Assembly: GCF_024397855.1 (NCBI RefSeq)
Contig: NZ_CP073343.1
Coordinates: 248,001 to 312,000, forward strand
DNA length: 64,000 nucleotides
From: Marinomonas rhizomae
GTDB taxonomy: Bacteria; Pseudomonadota; Gammaproteobacteria; Pseudomonadales; Marinomonadaceae
Reading direction: 5' to 3'
Of the stretch, positions 7,839-15,753 are shown one piece after another. The translations under genes and the position numbers were made by a program. The notes below the pieces were generated by a model, which made no database searches, was not told where the DNA came from, and saw nothing but the letters and a program-made list of their open reading frames with translations. Positions within the stretch are counted from its first letter, which is position 1. Each line of letters opens with the position of its first letter.

Positions 7839-10814
7839 TTATTTGCCGAAAGGACCTTGAAGACCGTTCTGAGCAAGTAGCGTACCGTAGATATTTGAGT
7901 TCAATACCATCATTTCCGTGTACTCTGCTACCAACGCAGCACGCTTGTCGGCGTCTTCTGTTGCGTTGATTGCGCCCCAGTACGCTGCCAATTGCGTTGC
8001 ACTTTCTGCTAGTTGCTTGATCTGCTCAGCAGATAAGTTCGCAACCGAGCTAGAGTTTACTTTACCTACACCGTTTACTGTTTTAGCGCCGCCATCGGTG
8101 AAGCCTTCAGGTAGATCACCTTTTAGGTTCACGACTTTACCGTATTGAATAACGGATAATAGTTGATCAACCGCTTGCTTAGCACCTTCAACACGAGACA
8201 CGTGCTCAGTGTCAGCTGCCGCGTGCGGTAGAAGCTCCATCTTACCGACGTGTTTTTCGTAAATGTTACGGTACGGCACCATAGGACCAGACAATTCGCC
8301 AGTAGCTGGGTCTTTAAACAAATCCGCATCGATTGCTGCGTAACGGATTTGGCCGCTTGCTAAGGCAGCGTCTAACGCTTCGATGTCAACTACTTCGCCA
8401 CGGTCGTAGTTAACTAGCACGGCACCTTGTTTCATTGCAGAGAAAACGTCTGCATTGATGATGTCAGAATTGCTGAATTTACCAGTGTCAGCGTTGAATG
8501 CACCTAGGCCAGTGTGTGGGCTAAGTACGTCAGCGTCTTGTGCTGCTTCAACGATGCTAGAGGCGTAAGTGAAGCCTTCAGACTCAATCCACTTCTGGTG
8601 AGCAGGGCGAGCGTATACAGATACATTCATGCCAAATGCTGCGCCCAGTTTCGCGACTTCACGACCAATATTGCCGTAACCAACAACCGCTAGCTTCTTA
8701 CCTTCAAGCTTAGTCGTTGGGAACTCTGCAAGGTTCTTGCCTGTATCAAAATCACCAGCCACAACGCGATCATGCATGGCAGATACTTGTAGATCAGGAA
8801 GCACTTTAAGCAGCGCTTTCATTGCTGCTTGTGCGGTTGCACGAGAGTTGAAGCTTGGTGTGTTCATCAGTGGTGCAACACCACCTTCACCGTTGCCGCC
8901 GCCCCAGCTAGCAGAACCCATGTTGCCTGTACCCGCACCGATACGTACGCCACCTAGCTCGAACTTAGATTCCGCTGGGAAGAATGTCGCCGCCGCGATC
9001 ACGGCATCGTATTGACCTTCGCCAGTTTCCGCTAGTAGCTCGTCTTCACGGCTTAGGCTTGGCTGGTAGAAGAAATGCACTTTACCTTTCGCAAGGTCGC
9101 CTGCTGCTGAAACAGAACCGAAGTGGAATTCACCGCCTTGAGACTTGATGTAAGCTGCTACTTCACTGCAATCAGCGTTGCCGTCAGCATCGAATACCAT
9201 ACCAACAAGATCAGCAATCAGTACTTTGTAAGCACGGTTTGCATCGTCTACACGTACGTCGCCTTCAGCTGACGCTGATACAGCGCTTTCGAATGACTCG
9301 CCTTGTTCCGCTAGCAATTCTTCAAGAACCGCGTTTTTCGCACGTAGGTAGCAGTACTGGATGTTTTCTAGTAGCGCCGTGATGTCTTGTGAAGGACGGA
9401 TACCACCGATCCATGCACGGTAGTCACCTGGCGTACCTGGGAATGCGTTTACGTAACGAGCAACGTCTAGACCTTTCTCATGCGCACCGTCAGTATGAGT
9501 GACGCCTTCGTAGCCAAGCATTTGCTTAGATTTCGCGATGATACGAGCGTGAACGTCTGCGTCTGTGATGTCACCGTCAGTCACTTTTAGAAGTGTTACC
9601 GCCGCACCACGTGAGTCCGTATTGGCTACGCCTAGTTCAAACAAATCATTGCTATTGATCCAGTCGTTTACTTGTACACGGTTCGCAGTAGAGCGAGCGT
9701 TTAGAGCATACACATCACCGATCATTTTTTCGTTGCGTAGAATCGCAAAAGTCGTTTCGGCAAAGGCTAGCGTGCTGAACGTGTTGATAATGCCGCCCAG
9801 CATTTGGTCTTTTTCGGCGTCGTAGATTGGACCAAGGTCTGTTGTTTTCTCGCTTGATAGAGGCTCTTTAGCGTCACGTGGCACAGCGATTTTAAGCTGA
9901 CGTGGAATCGCCCAAGATGGATCTTTTTGGTTCGCATTGATGCGAGCAAGCGCTGGCTTCGTTAGAGAAACGATAAAGTAACCAGAAATACCACCGATTG
10001 CCTTTTGGAACGGCATAAATAGGTTACATTTCGTAAGCACACCGTCTACTAGTTCTTGCGACCAAGGCATCGCACCAAGTAGAGACGTCGCATCAATGAC
10101 CGCATGATGTTCTTCTGGATTAGCATCAACCCAAGCAAGTAGGTTAGCAATCTCTTGTTCTGTGTAAGTGGTTGCGCCAGTTGTTTCATGGCCCACACCA
10201 AAGAATAATTTCACACCTTTTTCTATCAGGAAGTCTGCGCTTGGGATGCTACCTTCGCCTTCAGCGAAAAGAATACGGCTTTCGTCACCGTTCGTCGCGT
10301 AGCGTTGTAGCTCAGTTAGCTGAGTTCCCCAAGATTGGCGGAAGAAACCACCCGCTTTACCTTCAACTGATTCTGGCTTAGGCGTATCAACAAAGACGAT
10401 CTGAGACGGATCGTTTGCTGTCATCAAATGAAGCGCGGCCGCCGTGAAACCACTGTGACCACCACCTAGACCAACCGCCATACTGTTTGCTTTAGGGAAG
10501 CCAAAGTAACGGTGAATTTCACGCATCATGTCATTTAAGACTTTGTCAGCAGGGTAGCCACGGTGCATACCACGACCGATTTCTGCGGTAGTGAAACTAC
10601 CAATACGATTGCCTTTATCATCCAATTTTGGATAGTTTGCTTCTATCCATGCATCGAATTCGAAACGGAGTTGACGCGCATCGACTTCATTCTGAGTCAT
10701 ATCCGTAATAGGACCCACACCGAAGAACTGGTTGCTAGTCGCCTGAGGAGCGCCATTTTTAGTCAGAGAAAGCGCACTGGCGCGAGCGGACTTAAGTTGC
10801 TCAATTGAAGTCAT
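7839..10814 (-). CDS. Aminotransferase (SerC-like) / D-2-hydroxyacid dehydrogenase (SerA-like) fusion enzyme
   Basis: 991 residues, two enzymes in one chain. Residues 1-500 form a class V aminotransferase close to phosphoserine aminotransferase, with the PLP lysine in FMPFQKAIGG (Lys271) and a cofactor segment GLGGGHSGF (115-123). Residues about 520-890 form a 2-hydroxyacid dehydrogenase: NAD-binding GYGNIG (712-717), catalytic Arg805 in VNYDRGEVVD and His864 in LLPHAAADT, and the GAGTGNMG loop (626-633). A helical extension of about 90 residues ends the protein. Chemistry could be phosphoglycerate to phosphoserine, or serine to hydroxypyruvate to glycerate. The adjacent glycerate 2-kinase favours the catabolic direction, but this is inference. 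A long leader with a terminal 8-bp stem precedes it. Confidence 0.82.
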   Translation of the reverse strand: MTSIEQLKSARASALSLTKNGAPQATSNQFFGVGPITDMTQNEVDARQLRFEFDAWIEANYPKLDDKGNRIGSFTTAEIGRGMHRGYPADKVLNDMMREIHRYFGFPKANSMAVGLGGGHSGFTAAALHLMTANDPSQIVFVDTPKPESVEGKAGGFFRQSWGTQLTELQRYATNGDESRILFAEGEGSIPSADFLIEKGVKLFFGVGHETTGATTYTEQEIANLLAWVDANPEEHHAVIDATSLLGAMPWSQELVDGVLTKCNLFMPFQKAIGGISGYFIVSLTKPALARINANQKDPSWAIPRQLKIAVPRDAKEPLSSEKTTDLGPIYDAEKDQMLGGIINTFSTLAFAETTFAILRNEKMIGDVYALNARSTANRVQVNDWINSNDLFELGVANTDSRGAAVTLLKVTDGDITDADVHARIIAKSKQMLGYEGVTHTDGAHEKGLDVARYVNAFPGTPGDYRAWIGGIRPSQDITALLENIQYCYLRAKNAVLEELLAEQGESFESAVSASAEGDVRVDDANRAYKVLIADLVGMVFDADGNADCSEVAAYIKSQGGEFHFGSVSAAGDLAKGKVHFFYQPSLSREDELLAETGEGQYDAVIAAATFFPAESKFELGGVRIGAGTGNMGSASWGGGNGEGGVAPLMNTPSFNSRATAQAAMKALLKVLPDLQVSAMHDRVVAGDFDTGKNLAEFPTTKLEGKKLAVVGYGNIGREVAKLGAAFGMNVSVYARPAHQKWIESEGFTYASSIVEAAQDADVLSPHTGLGAFNADTGKFSNSDIINADVFSAMKQGAVLVNYDRGEVVDIEALDAALASGQIRYAAIDADLFKDPATGELSGPMVPYRNIYEKHVGKMELLPHAAADTEHVSRVEGAKQAVDQLLSVIQYGKVVNLKGDLPEGFTDGGAKTVNGVGKVNSSSVANLSAEQIKQLAESATQLAAYWGAINATEDADKRAALVAEYTEMMVLNSNIYGTLLAQNGLQGPFGK

Positions 10815-10845
10815 TGTTCATTACCTGCAAGATAGTTAAATACGT

Positions 10846-10950
10846 ATGCTCTGGCGTTGTGGCTATTCTAAAACCGGACAAGGGGCTCACTGTCTTTTTT
10901 ATCCCCCATAGATACTGCTTACATCCATGGCTGGCACCCTAACAGAGCAT
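10846..10950 (-). promoter_or_regulatory. Possible structured 5' leader of the aminotransferase-dehydrogenase gene
   Basis: On the minus strand, AUGCUCUG (10950-10943) can pair with CAGAGCAU (10853-10846), closing a domain of about 105 bases that ends about 30 bases before the start codon. Inside it a CCAUGGAU ... AUCUAUGG hairpin and a GGGG/CCCC pairing are possible. It does not match the glycine, SAM, THF or cobalamin riboswitch consensus as I remember them. It could be an unrecognised riboswitch, an attenuator or chance. Confidence 0.3.
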
Positions 10951-11153
10951 TGCTTCTTTGTTTAAACACAAAACGACATAAGAAAATCTGTATAACATTC
11001 GTTCTAGTGCAGGAGTGTAAGCTTGTTCAACGACACAAAAGTGTTCTGAAAACGCCAAAATAATGCGTTTCTCCTACACATGGACGTATTCCATCGACTT
11101 AAAAGCAAAAAAGCGCACTTTATGGCGCAAGGGGAAGGAGAAAACGGGTGGAA

Positions 11154-11182
11154 TGCTCGTATTAGAATGGTGAAATACGAGC
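11154..11182 (-). terminator. Hairpin downstream of mtgA
   Basis: GCTCGTATT (11155-11163) and AATACGAGC (11174-11182) form a 9-bp stem just after the mtgA stop on the minus strand. There is no T-run directly behind it. About 40 bases further on, a short GCGC stem followed by TTTTTT on the minus strand may do the actual termination. Confidence 0.45.
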
Positions 11183-11190
11183 GTTAAAGA

Positions 11191-11868
11191 TTATTCAAGA
11201 ATGGGCTTCAAATAGTCCGGGCCAAGTTGCTGCATTTGCTGTTCAACCCAGGCTACTCTTTGACGAAGATAATAGGTTAAATTATTAGGATTTCGAGTAC
11301 GTGGGCTTGGCAGCATGATGGCTAAGCGCGCCGCTTGGTTCTCGGTGAGTTTGCTAGCGGAGCGGCCAAAATAATGCTGGCTCGCGGCTTCGACACCATA
11401 AATGCCTTGCCCAAACTCCGCTATGTTCAAATACACCTCGAGAATGCGTTTTTTACCCCAAAGTGTTTCAAGGCTCACGGCAAAGCCCGCTTCTAATCCT
11501 TTGCGAATAAAACTTCGACCAGACCAAAGGAAAAGATTCTTCGCGGTTTGCTGGGTAATCGTGCTCGCACCACGAAGACCTTGTCCATCATCGTATTGGT
11601 CAAGCGCCTTACTTATCGCGGTAAAATCAACGCCGAAGTGATTGGGAAAGCGTTGGTCTTCAGAAGCAACCACGGCGAGTGGCATATAGGGCGGTAGCTT
11701 ATCAATGCTGATCCAATCTTGAGTGACCGGATAAGGACTTTGCAACATAAACGCTGTGGTTGGTGGCGGTATAAAGCGAAACACCAGTAAAACAAGAATC
11801 AGCAATAGCAAAGCACGCCAAAGAATCGTCCAAGCTTTTTTGAAAATACCCTGTTTACGCTTTGCCAT
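11191..11868 (-). CDS. mtgA: Monofunctional biosynthetic peptidoglycan transglycosylase
   Basis: 225 residues, the usual MtgA length. One N-terminal membrane anchor (about residues 15-33, LLLLILVLLVF) is followed by a GT51 glycosyltransferase domain. The catalytic motif EDQRFPNHFGVD (Glu near residue 71) and the RGASTITQQTAKNLFLW motif are intact, as are the KRILEVYLNIAEFG and RLAIMLPSPR blocks. It polymerises lipid II into glycan strands on the periplasmic face of the inner membrane, without a transpeptidase domain. It stands alone; hairpins follow the stop. Confidence 0.95.
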   Translation of the reverse strand: MAKRKQGIFKKAWTILWRALLLLILVLLVFRFIPPPTTAFMLQSPYPVTQDWISIDKLPPYMPLAVVASEDQRFPNHFGVDFTAISKALDQYDDGQGLRGASTITQQTAKNLFLWSGRSFIRKGLEAGFAVSLETLWGKKRILEVYLNIAEFGQGIYGVEAASQHYFGRSASKLTENQAARLAIMLPSPRTRNPNNLTYYLRQRVAWVEQQMQQLGPDYLKPILE

Positions 11869-12071
11869 TTATGCTCTCTTAATTATTCGAACGAGGCTTT
11901 CTAGCCCGCGACAACCAAGAGTATAAACAATAACAGTGGTAAATCTTTAATGAATCTTTAGTTTTTGCTGCGCAGACTCTATACCTCGATTCCTGTAGCA
12001 TTCGCCCACCAAAATTTTACCGTCCGCAACATCGGATTTCACCTTACATCATAGCAATAGGACATTGCCAA

Positions 12072-12794
12072 ATGGCCGACTTTAAAACTCACGTTACTGT
12101 GGCTGCCATACTCAGCGCACCATTGGCAGCCAGCACCTTTATTATGGGCTTTGCCAATATGAACGAGGCCATTTTTTACGCCTTAGCTGGCACCCTTGGT
12201 GGATTGCTGCCTGATATCGATGCCGATGATTCTGCCGCTATTCGTCTGATATTTCGGCTCTTTGGCGCCTTGGCTGGTGGTCTGGCGATTGCGTTTGGAA
12301 TGGATAAACTGATCCATTGGCAGGTACTCGCCTTAGCGATTGTCAGTTATTTAGTTGTGCGTTTTCCGATTCGTTGGGCGTTTGAGCAATTCACCATACA
12401 CAGAGGTACGCTGCACAGTCTGCTGGCTAATATAATGTTTGCCATGCTTGCCGTTCCTATTACTTACCATTTGTTCGCTCTTGAAGCGAAAACTGCTTGG
12501 GGTATTGGTGGTTTTATCTTCTTGGGTGCGACCATCCATCTCATACTTGATGAGCTATACAGTATTGAATTGTCTGGCATGCGCATCAAACGCTCGTTTG
12601 GCACCGCGATGAAGCTCACCGATTGGGGTGAGCCGCTGGCGTCGCTGATGTTGGTGCTCTGCTGCGTTGTGGGTTATTGGTTAAGCCCAAGTGCAGAGGC
12701 TTGGCTAACCGTCTTTACTTGGTGGCCGGAGAACGTACAGTTATCAGACTGGTTTACACAAGAGCTAAACGAATTACGTCAGCTTTGGGGTTAG
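12072..12794 (+). CDS. YdjM/DUF457-family membrane-bound metal-dependent hydrolase
   Basis: 240 residues with four to five predicted membrane helices and the polar motifs of the YdjM family: the N-terminal MADFKTHV (His), GGLLPDIDADDS (acidic metal-binding cluster, about residues 43-54), HRGTLHSLL (about 114-122) and HLILDELYS (about 156-164). The conserved His and Asp residues sit at membrane edges and probably bind metal. In E. coli ydjM is an SOS-induced gene of unknown substrate; no LexA box is evident here. It is preceded by AGGACA and divergent from mtgA. Confidence 0.8.
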   Translation: MADFKTHVTVAAILSAPLAASTFIMGFANMNEAIFYALAGTLGGLLPDIDADDSAAIRLIFRLFGALAGGLAIAFGMDKLIHWQVLALAIVSYLVVRFPIRWAFEQFTIHRGTLHSLLANIMFAMLAVPITYHLFALEAKTAWGIGGFIFLGATIHLILDELYSIELSGMRIKRSFGTAMKLTDWGEPLASLMLVLCCVVGYWLSPSAEAWLTVFTWWPENVQLSDWFTQELNELRQLWG

Positions 12795-12827
12795 AGGGAT
12801 AAATGGGGTCATAGGATCAAGACTGGC

Positions 12828-13211
12828 TTATGAAGACATAACCCAGTCTGTCGCTTCTTTCTTACGCTTGAACACCTTAATGTCTGCAGAGATAAACCAG
12901 CTAATCACACGAATGAATCTATTTTGCCAACGGCTTTTCCCGTAGATGGCAATGCGATTGAATTCACCGCCCAGTCGCTGACTTAGTAAAAACTCGGACC
13001 AAGCGCTTTTCATGCTCCAGCCTTCAAACTCACTAATATCCACCAACAAACCCGCATAAGGGGAATGGATGGTGTACAGCGCCGCCTCTAGTTTAGGCGT
13101 GATGCTTTCAAAATCCATGTCACTTGGGTGACCTGAGGTTTTTACATTGAGTAACAGCTTGTCGTTATAACGCTTTGCATTCAGCGAAACACCATTTGTA
13201 TAAGTCGTCAT
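12828..13211 (-). CDS. SpoIIAA-like / STAS-type domain protein
   Basis: 127 residues forming a single SpoIIAA-like domain: beta strand LLLNVKTSG, helix FESITPKLEAAL, core strand GLLVDISEFEGWS (about residues 59-71), then IAIYGKSRWQNRF and the terminal FKRKKEATDWV. Proteins of this type are small cytoplasmic ones with a fold like anti-sigma antagonists; function is generally unknown and they often appear in marine gammaproteobacteria. Start supported by AGGAG upstream of the ATG at 13211. Single gene, convergent with the YdjM-like gene. Confidence 0.8.
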   Translation of the reverse strand: MTTYTNGVSLNAKRYNDKLLLNVKTSGHPSDMDFESITPKLEAALYTIHSPYAGLLVDISEFEGWSMKSAWSEFLLSQRLGGEFNRIAIYGKSRWQNRFIRVISWFISADIKVFKRKKEATDWVMSS

Positions 13212-13527
13212 AATTAGCTCCTAAAAAGCGCTTATCGATAGTGTTACTTTAGAACAAAATTGCCAGTAGGAAAGTTGATTAACTCAGCATAGATAGTCAG
13301 CAAGCAGTGTGTAATTTGCGCATTTTGCTAAAAGTGTCAGCAAAGACAATAGAAAAAGGGCCAATCAGTAAAACTAAATAGCGAGTGTGACAAGGCTTGT
13401 ATGTCCCAAGTGGCTATCTCAAAATTGAAATTGGTTAGCGAATAAACAATTATTAAGCTCATCTGTTTTGTGATCTGATTAAATTCTTTGAAAGCATTAT
13501 TCACAAAAATAAAAATAGGAACTCATC

Positions 13528-14628
13528 ATGAATGCTAGACAGAATGTGCGGTTTATTGGGTTACTGATTGCCGAAATAGTCATTGCCATTGCTTTTACAA
13601 TACAGCTCGCTTTGACAGATATTATGCCAACAGGTATCAGCTTAATACTGATCTGGCTACTCACCGTAGCGGCAATATTTACCCTATTCATTTATCGAAA
13701 AAGTACAGGACAACAACATCAAATGCTCCAATTTGTTAGTGATGTATTGGCTAAGCATTCCTCTGATCATACTCAGTTGGCATTACCTAACAATTTGGAT
13801 GATTTTCCACTATGGATAGATCATGCCATTCACCAATTAACACAGCATAAACATGAAAAATTGCAGACGGCTGAATTAAACACCGTTCCGGCACTTCATA
13901 GTCAAATTGATGAACTGAGTCAGATTGCCAATAAACAGGAGCAAGATCTGTCAGATATTCTCGAACGTCGTCAGCACAGTGCTCCGCTCATTCAAGGTGT
14001 CGCGGCCAATACCAAAATCATCACTCAAAAGGTAGGAGCCTTGGTGGATGATGCCAATCAAGGTCAACAAAACTTACAATTGGCTGAGGGTGTTCTTCAA
14101 GAACTTATTAACCAAGTCACCTCGACTTCGGACGTGATTAATCTGCTCTCAAATAACTCGGCGCAAATATCTTCTGTTTTAGATGTGATTCGTAGCATTG
14201 CCGACCAAACGAACCTGTTGGCACTTAATGCGGCCATTGAAGCAGCCCGTGCGGGTGAACAAGGACGAGGTTTCGCAGTCGTCGCGGACGAGGTTCGCAA
14301 CTTAGCTAGCAAAACCCAACAGTCCACCCAAGACATTCAGGCTATGATTGAAAGTCTCCAAAAAGGCGTAGCGGAGGCAGTTAATAACATCGATGGCAGT
14401 GTTCAGTCGGTGCAAAATACCGTTGAATTTACCAAGAAAGCAGGCGTTTCTTTGATTGAAATATGTACTGAAGTGAATGAAATCAACCAACTCGTTAATG
14501 AAAACTCCGTCAAACAAATCAATATTGGTAAATTGGCTATAGAAGTGAATGAGCGACTGCAGCACCTTAATGAACGAACCCTTGAAGCAAAAGCCCTATC
14601 AACACAGCTTCAGGAGACGACTTCTTAG
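13528..14628 (+). CDS. Methyl-accepting chemotaxis protein without a periplasmic sensor
   Basis: 366 residues. Two closely spaced membrane helices (about 8-28 and 33-50) leave almost no periplasmic loop. After them comes a cytoplasmic coiled coil and the receptor signalling tip, [20 protein letters not shown] and [15 protein letters not shown] (about residues 225-265), which binds CheA and CheW. There is no recognisable HAMP domain. The lack of an extracellular sensor suggests it reports on the membrane or cytoplasm, or pairs with another sensor. AGGAAC precedes the ATG. The roughly 315 bases upstream (13212-13527) hold no gene I can support, only its presumed promoter. A perfect hairpin terminator follows. 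Confidence 0.88.
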   Translation: MNARQNVRFIGLLIAEIVIAIAFTIQLALTDIMPTGISLILIWLLTVAAIFTLFIYRKSTGQQHQMLQFVSDVLAKHSSDHTQLALPNNLDDFPLWIDHAIHQLTQHKHEKLQTAELNTVPALHSQIDELSQIANKQEQDLSDILERRQHSAPLIQGVAANTKIITQKVGALVDDANQGQQNLQLAEGVLQELINQVTSTSDVINLLSNNSAQISSVLDVIRSIADQTNLLALNAAIEAARAGEQGRGFAVVADEVRNLASKTQQSTQDIQAMIESLQKGVAEAVNNIDGSVQSVQNTVEFTKKAGVSLIEICTEVNEINQLVNENSVKQINIGKLAIEVNERLQHLNERTLEAKALSTQLQETTS

Positions 14629-14663
14629 AGTCATTTCGTTTAGTAAATTCAGCAGATCTAAAT

Positions 14664-14695
14664 AAAAAGAGGTGGACTATTTTACCTCTTTTTTT
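14664..14695. terminator. Bidirectional rho-independent terminator
   Basis: AAAAAGAGGT (14664-14673) and ACCTCTTTTT (14684-14693) form a 10-bp stem ending in a T-run. It terminates the chemoreceptor and overlaps the 3' end of the convergent DUF2256 gene. Confidence 0.85.
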
Positions 14696-14826
14696 ACTTG
14701 GCGTTTGCAGCGTTCAGAGCAGTATTTTACCTGTGGCCAATCCCTTTCCCATTTTTTACGCCAGGCAAATGGACGCTGGCAGACGGGACAAATTTTTTCG
14801 GGTAAATGGGTTTTTTTATGAGTCAT
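14677..14826 (-). CDS. DUF2256 small zinc-finger-like protein
   Basis: A 49-residue gene. Translation from the ATG at 14826 contains CPVCQRPFAWRKKW (Cys13, Cys16) and VKYCSERCK (Cys36, Cys40), the full DUF2256 signature with four metal-binding cysteines and the conserved tryptophans. Proteins of this family are about 40-60 residues and of unknown function; they are often found beside photolyase- or cryptochrome-related genes in other bacteria, which are not present here. The stop (TAG) lies inside the terminator shared with the chemoreceptor gene. Recognition is from motif match and is strong. Confidence 0.9.
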   Translation of the reverse strand: MTHKKTHLPEKICPVCQRPFAWRKKWERDWPQVKYCSERCKRQVKKEVK

Positions 14827-14880
14827 CCCGTAGTTACGCAAACAGTAATAGATTGGGATCAGTCAAAATGACCAATCCCA

Positions 14881-15477
14881 CTAAACCACTTGCTGAGAGA
14901 GAACATTGCGACGGAATTGCAGGATAACCAATATAATCAAAAACCCTACCGCCAAGCAGAACGGAAACAGCACTGTCGTCACAGAGTAGGCTTCCAGCGC
15001 CACCACAGAGCACACATTACGTAGAATCATAATAATGAAGAAAATACGACTGTCTTCAAAAGGGCGGTGATAAACTTTTCGAAAGGTCGGACCAAAACCT
15101 ATCATATCGATCGTGGTCAGAATCAACACAGCCCACAAGGGATCATTGGTTACGTACCACAGAGGCAAGGATGCCATGGCAAGAGCCAAACATCCCCAAT
15201 CCAATTTAGTAATAGTGGCATCCCCGCGCTTTATATACGCTAAGAAGGCAATGAAAATTGTAATAAAACCAGATAATCCAATGGGCCATGCTCCAGCACC
15301 GCCATCGGCTTCCAGTTGAGCAAAAAAAACGATGGTGGTGGTAATGCCCCAAATTACCCACGAAAACACATGAGGCTTCACTTGGCCGCGTAAAATCAGC
15401 GCAATATAAGGCACAAAACCAACCATCGCCAACGCAATAGCAATGCCGCTAAAAACAAGCTTTATATTAAAATCCAT
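14881..15477 (-). CDS. Seven-helix membrane protein with SWEET/PQ-loop-like internal repeat
   Basis: 198 residues, almost entirely membrane. About seven helices can be drawn. The first three (with GFVPYI in helix 1 and KPHVFSWVIWG) and the last three (with IGFGPTF in the equivalent place) look like a duplicated three-helix unit joined by a single linker helix. That is the 3+1+3 layout of SWEET and PQ-loop transporters. Sequence similarity to known sugar transporters is too weak to name a substrate, and the protein may be an uncharacterised family. AAGGCAG precedes the ATG at 15477. Confidence 0.55.
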   Translation of the reverse strand: MDFNIKLVFSGIAIALAMVGFVPYIALILRGQVKPHVFSWVIWGITTTIVFFAQLEADGGAGAWPIGLSGFITIFIAFLAYIKRGDATITKLDWGCLALAMASLPLWYVTNDPLWAVLILTTIDMIGFGPTFRKVYHRPFEDSRIFFIIMILRNVCSVVALEAYSVTTVLFPFCLAVGFLIILVILQFRRNVLSQQVV

Positions 15478-15624
15478 CTGCCTTGCCTACTTCATCCGTC
15501 ATGGTAAAACTCGATTCTACCGACTTCATTGTTAAACAGACGGACAAAACACGTCATTTTTGCACCAAAGTAGGTCGTTTTGGGTGAGTGGTAAATTGGG
15601 TTAATAGGTAAGTCGGACTAGGTT

Positions 15625-15710
15625 GAGTATGCAGGCCAACCTAGTCTGGCATTGGGGAGTGATAGATTTAAAGAAGTGATTGAAAAGCGAACAGACAGTC
15701 GTGATGTGTT
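15625..15710 (+). pseudogene. Relic of a REP-associated tyrosine transposase (C-terminal part)
   Basis: The stretch translates as LALGSDRFKEVIEK, almost the same as the LGNDRFKEEIEK near the C-terminus of the intact transposase at 26464-27165, and the DNA is alignable for about 57 bases. It runs in frame into the AI-2E transporter gene, which is why a naive reading would start that gene too early. No other part of the transposase remains. An imperfect hairpin, GACTAGGTTG (15616-15625) with CAACCTAGTC (15637-15646), overlaps its left end. Confidence 0.65.
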
Positions 15711-15753
15711 AGGGTCTATAAGATATGTCTCTATAAAACCAAGGAAGAGATTC

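Noticed and set aside
10815..11190. Glycine riboswitch upstream of the serine-related fusion gene
   Set aside because: The conserved glycine aptamer cores are not visible; kept only as an unclassified structured leader.
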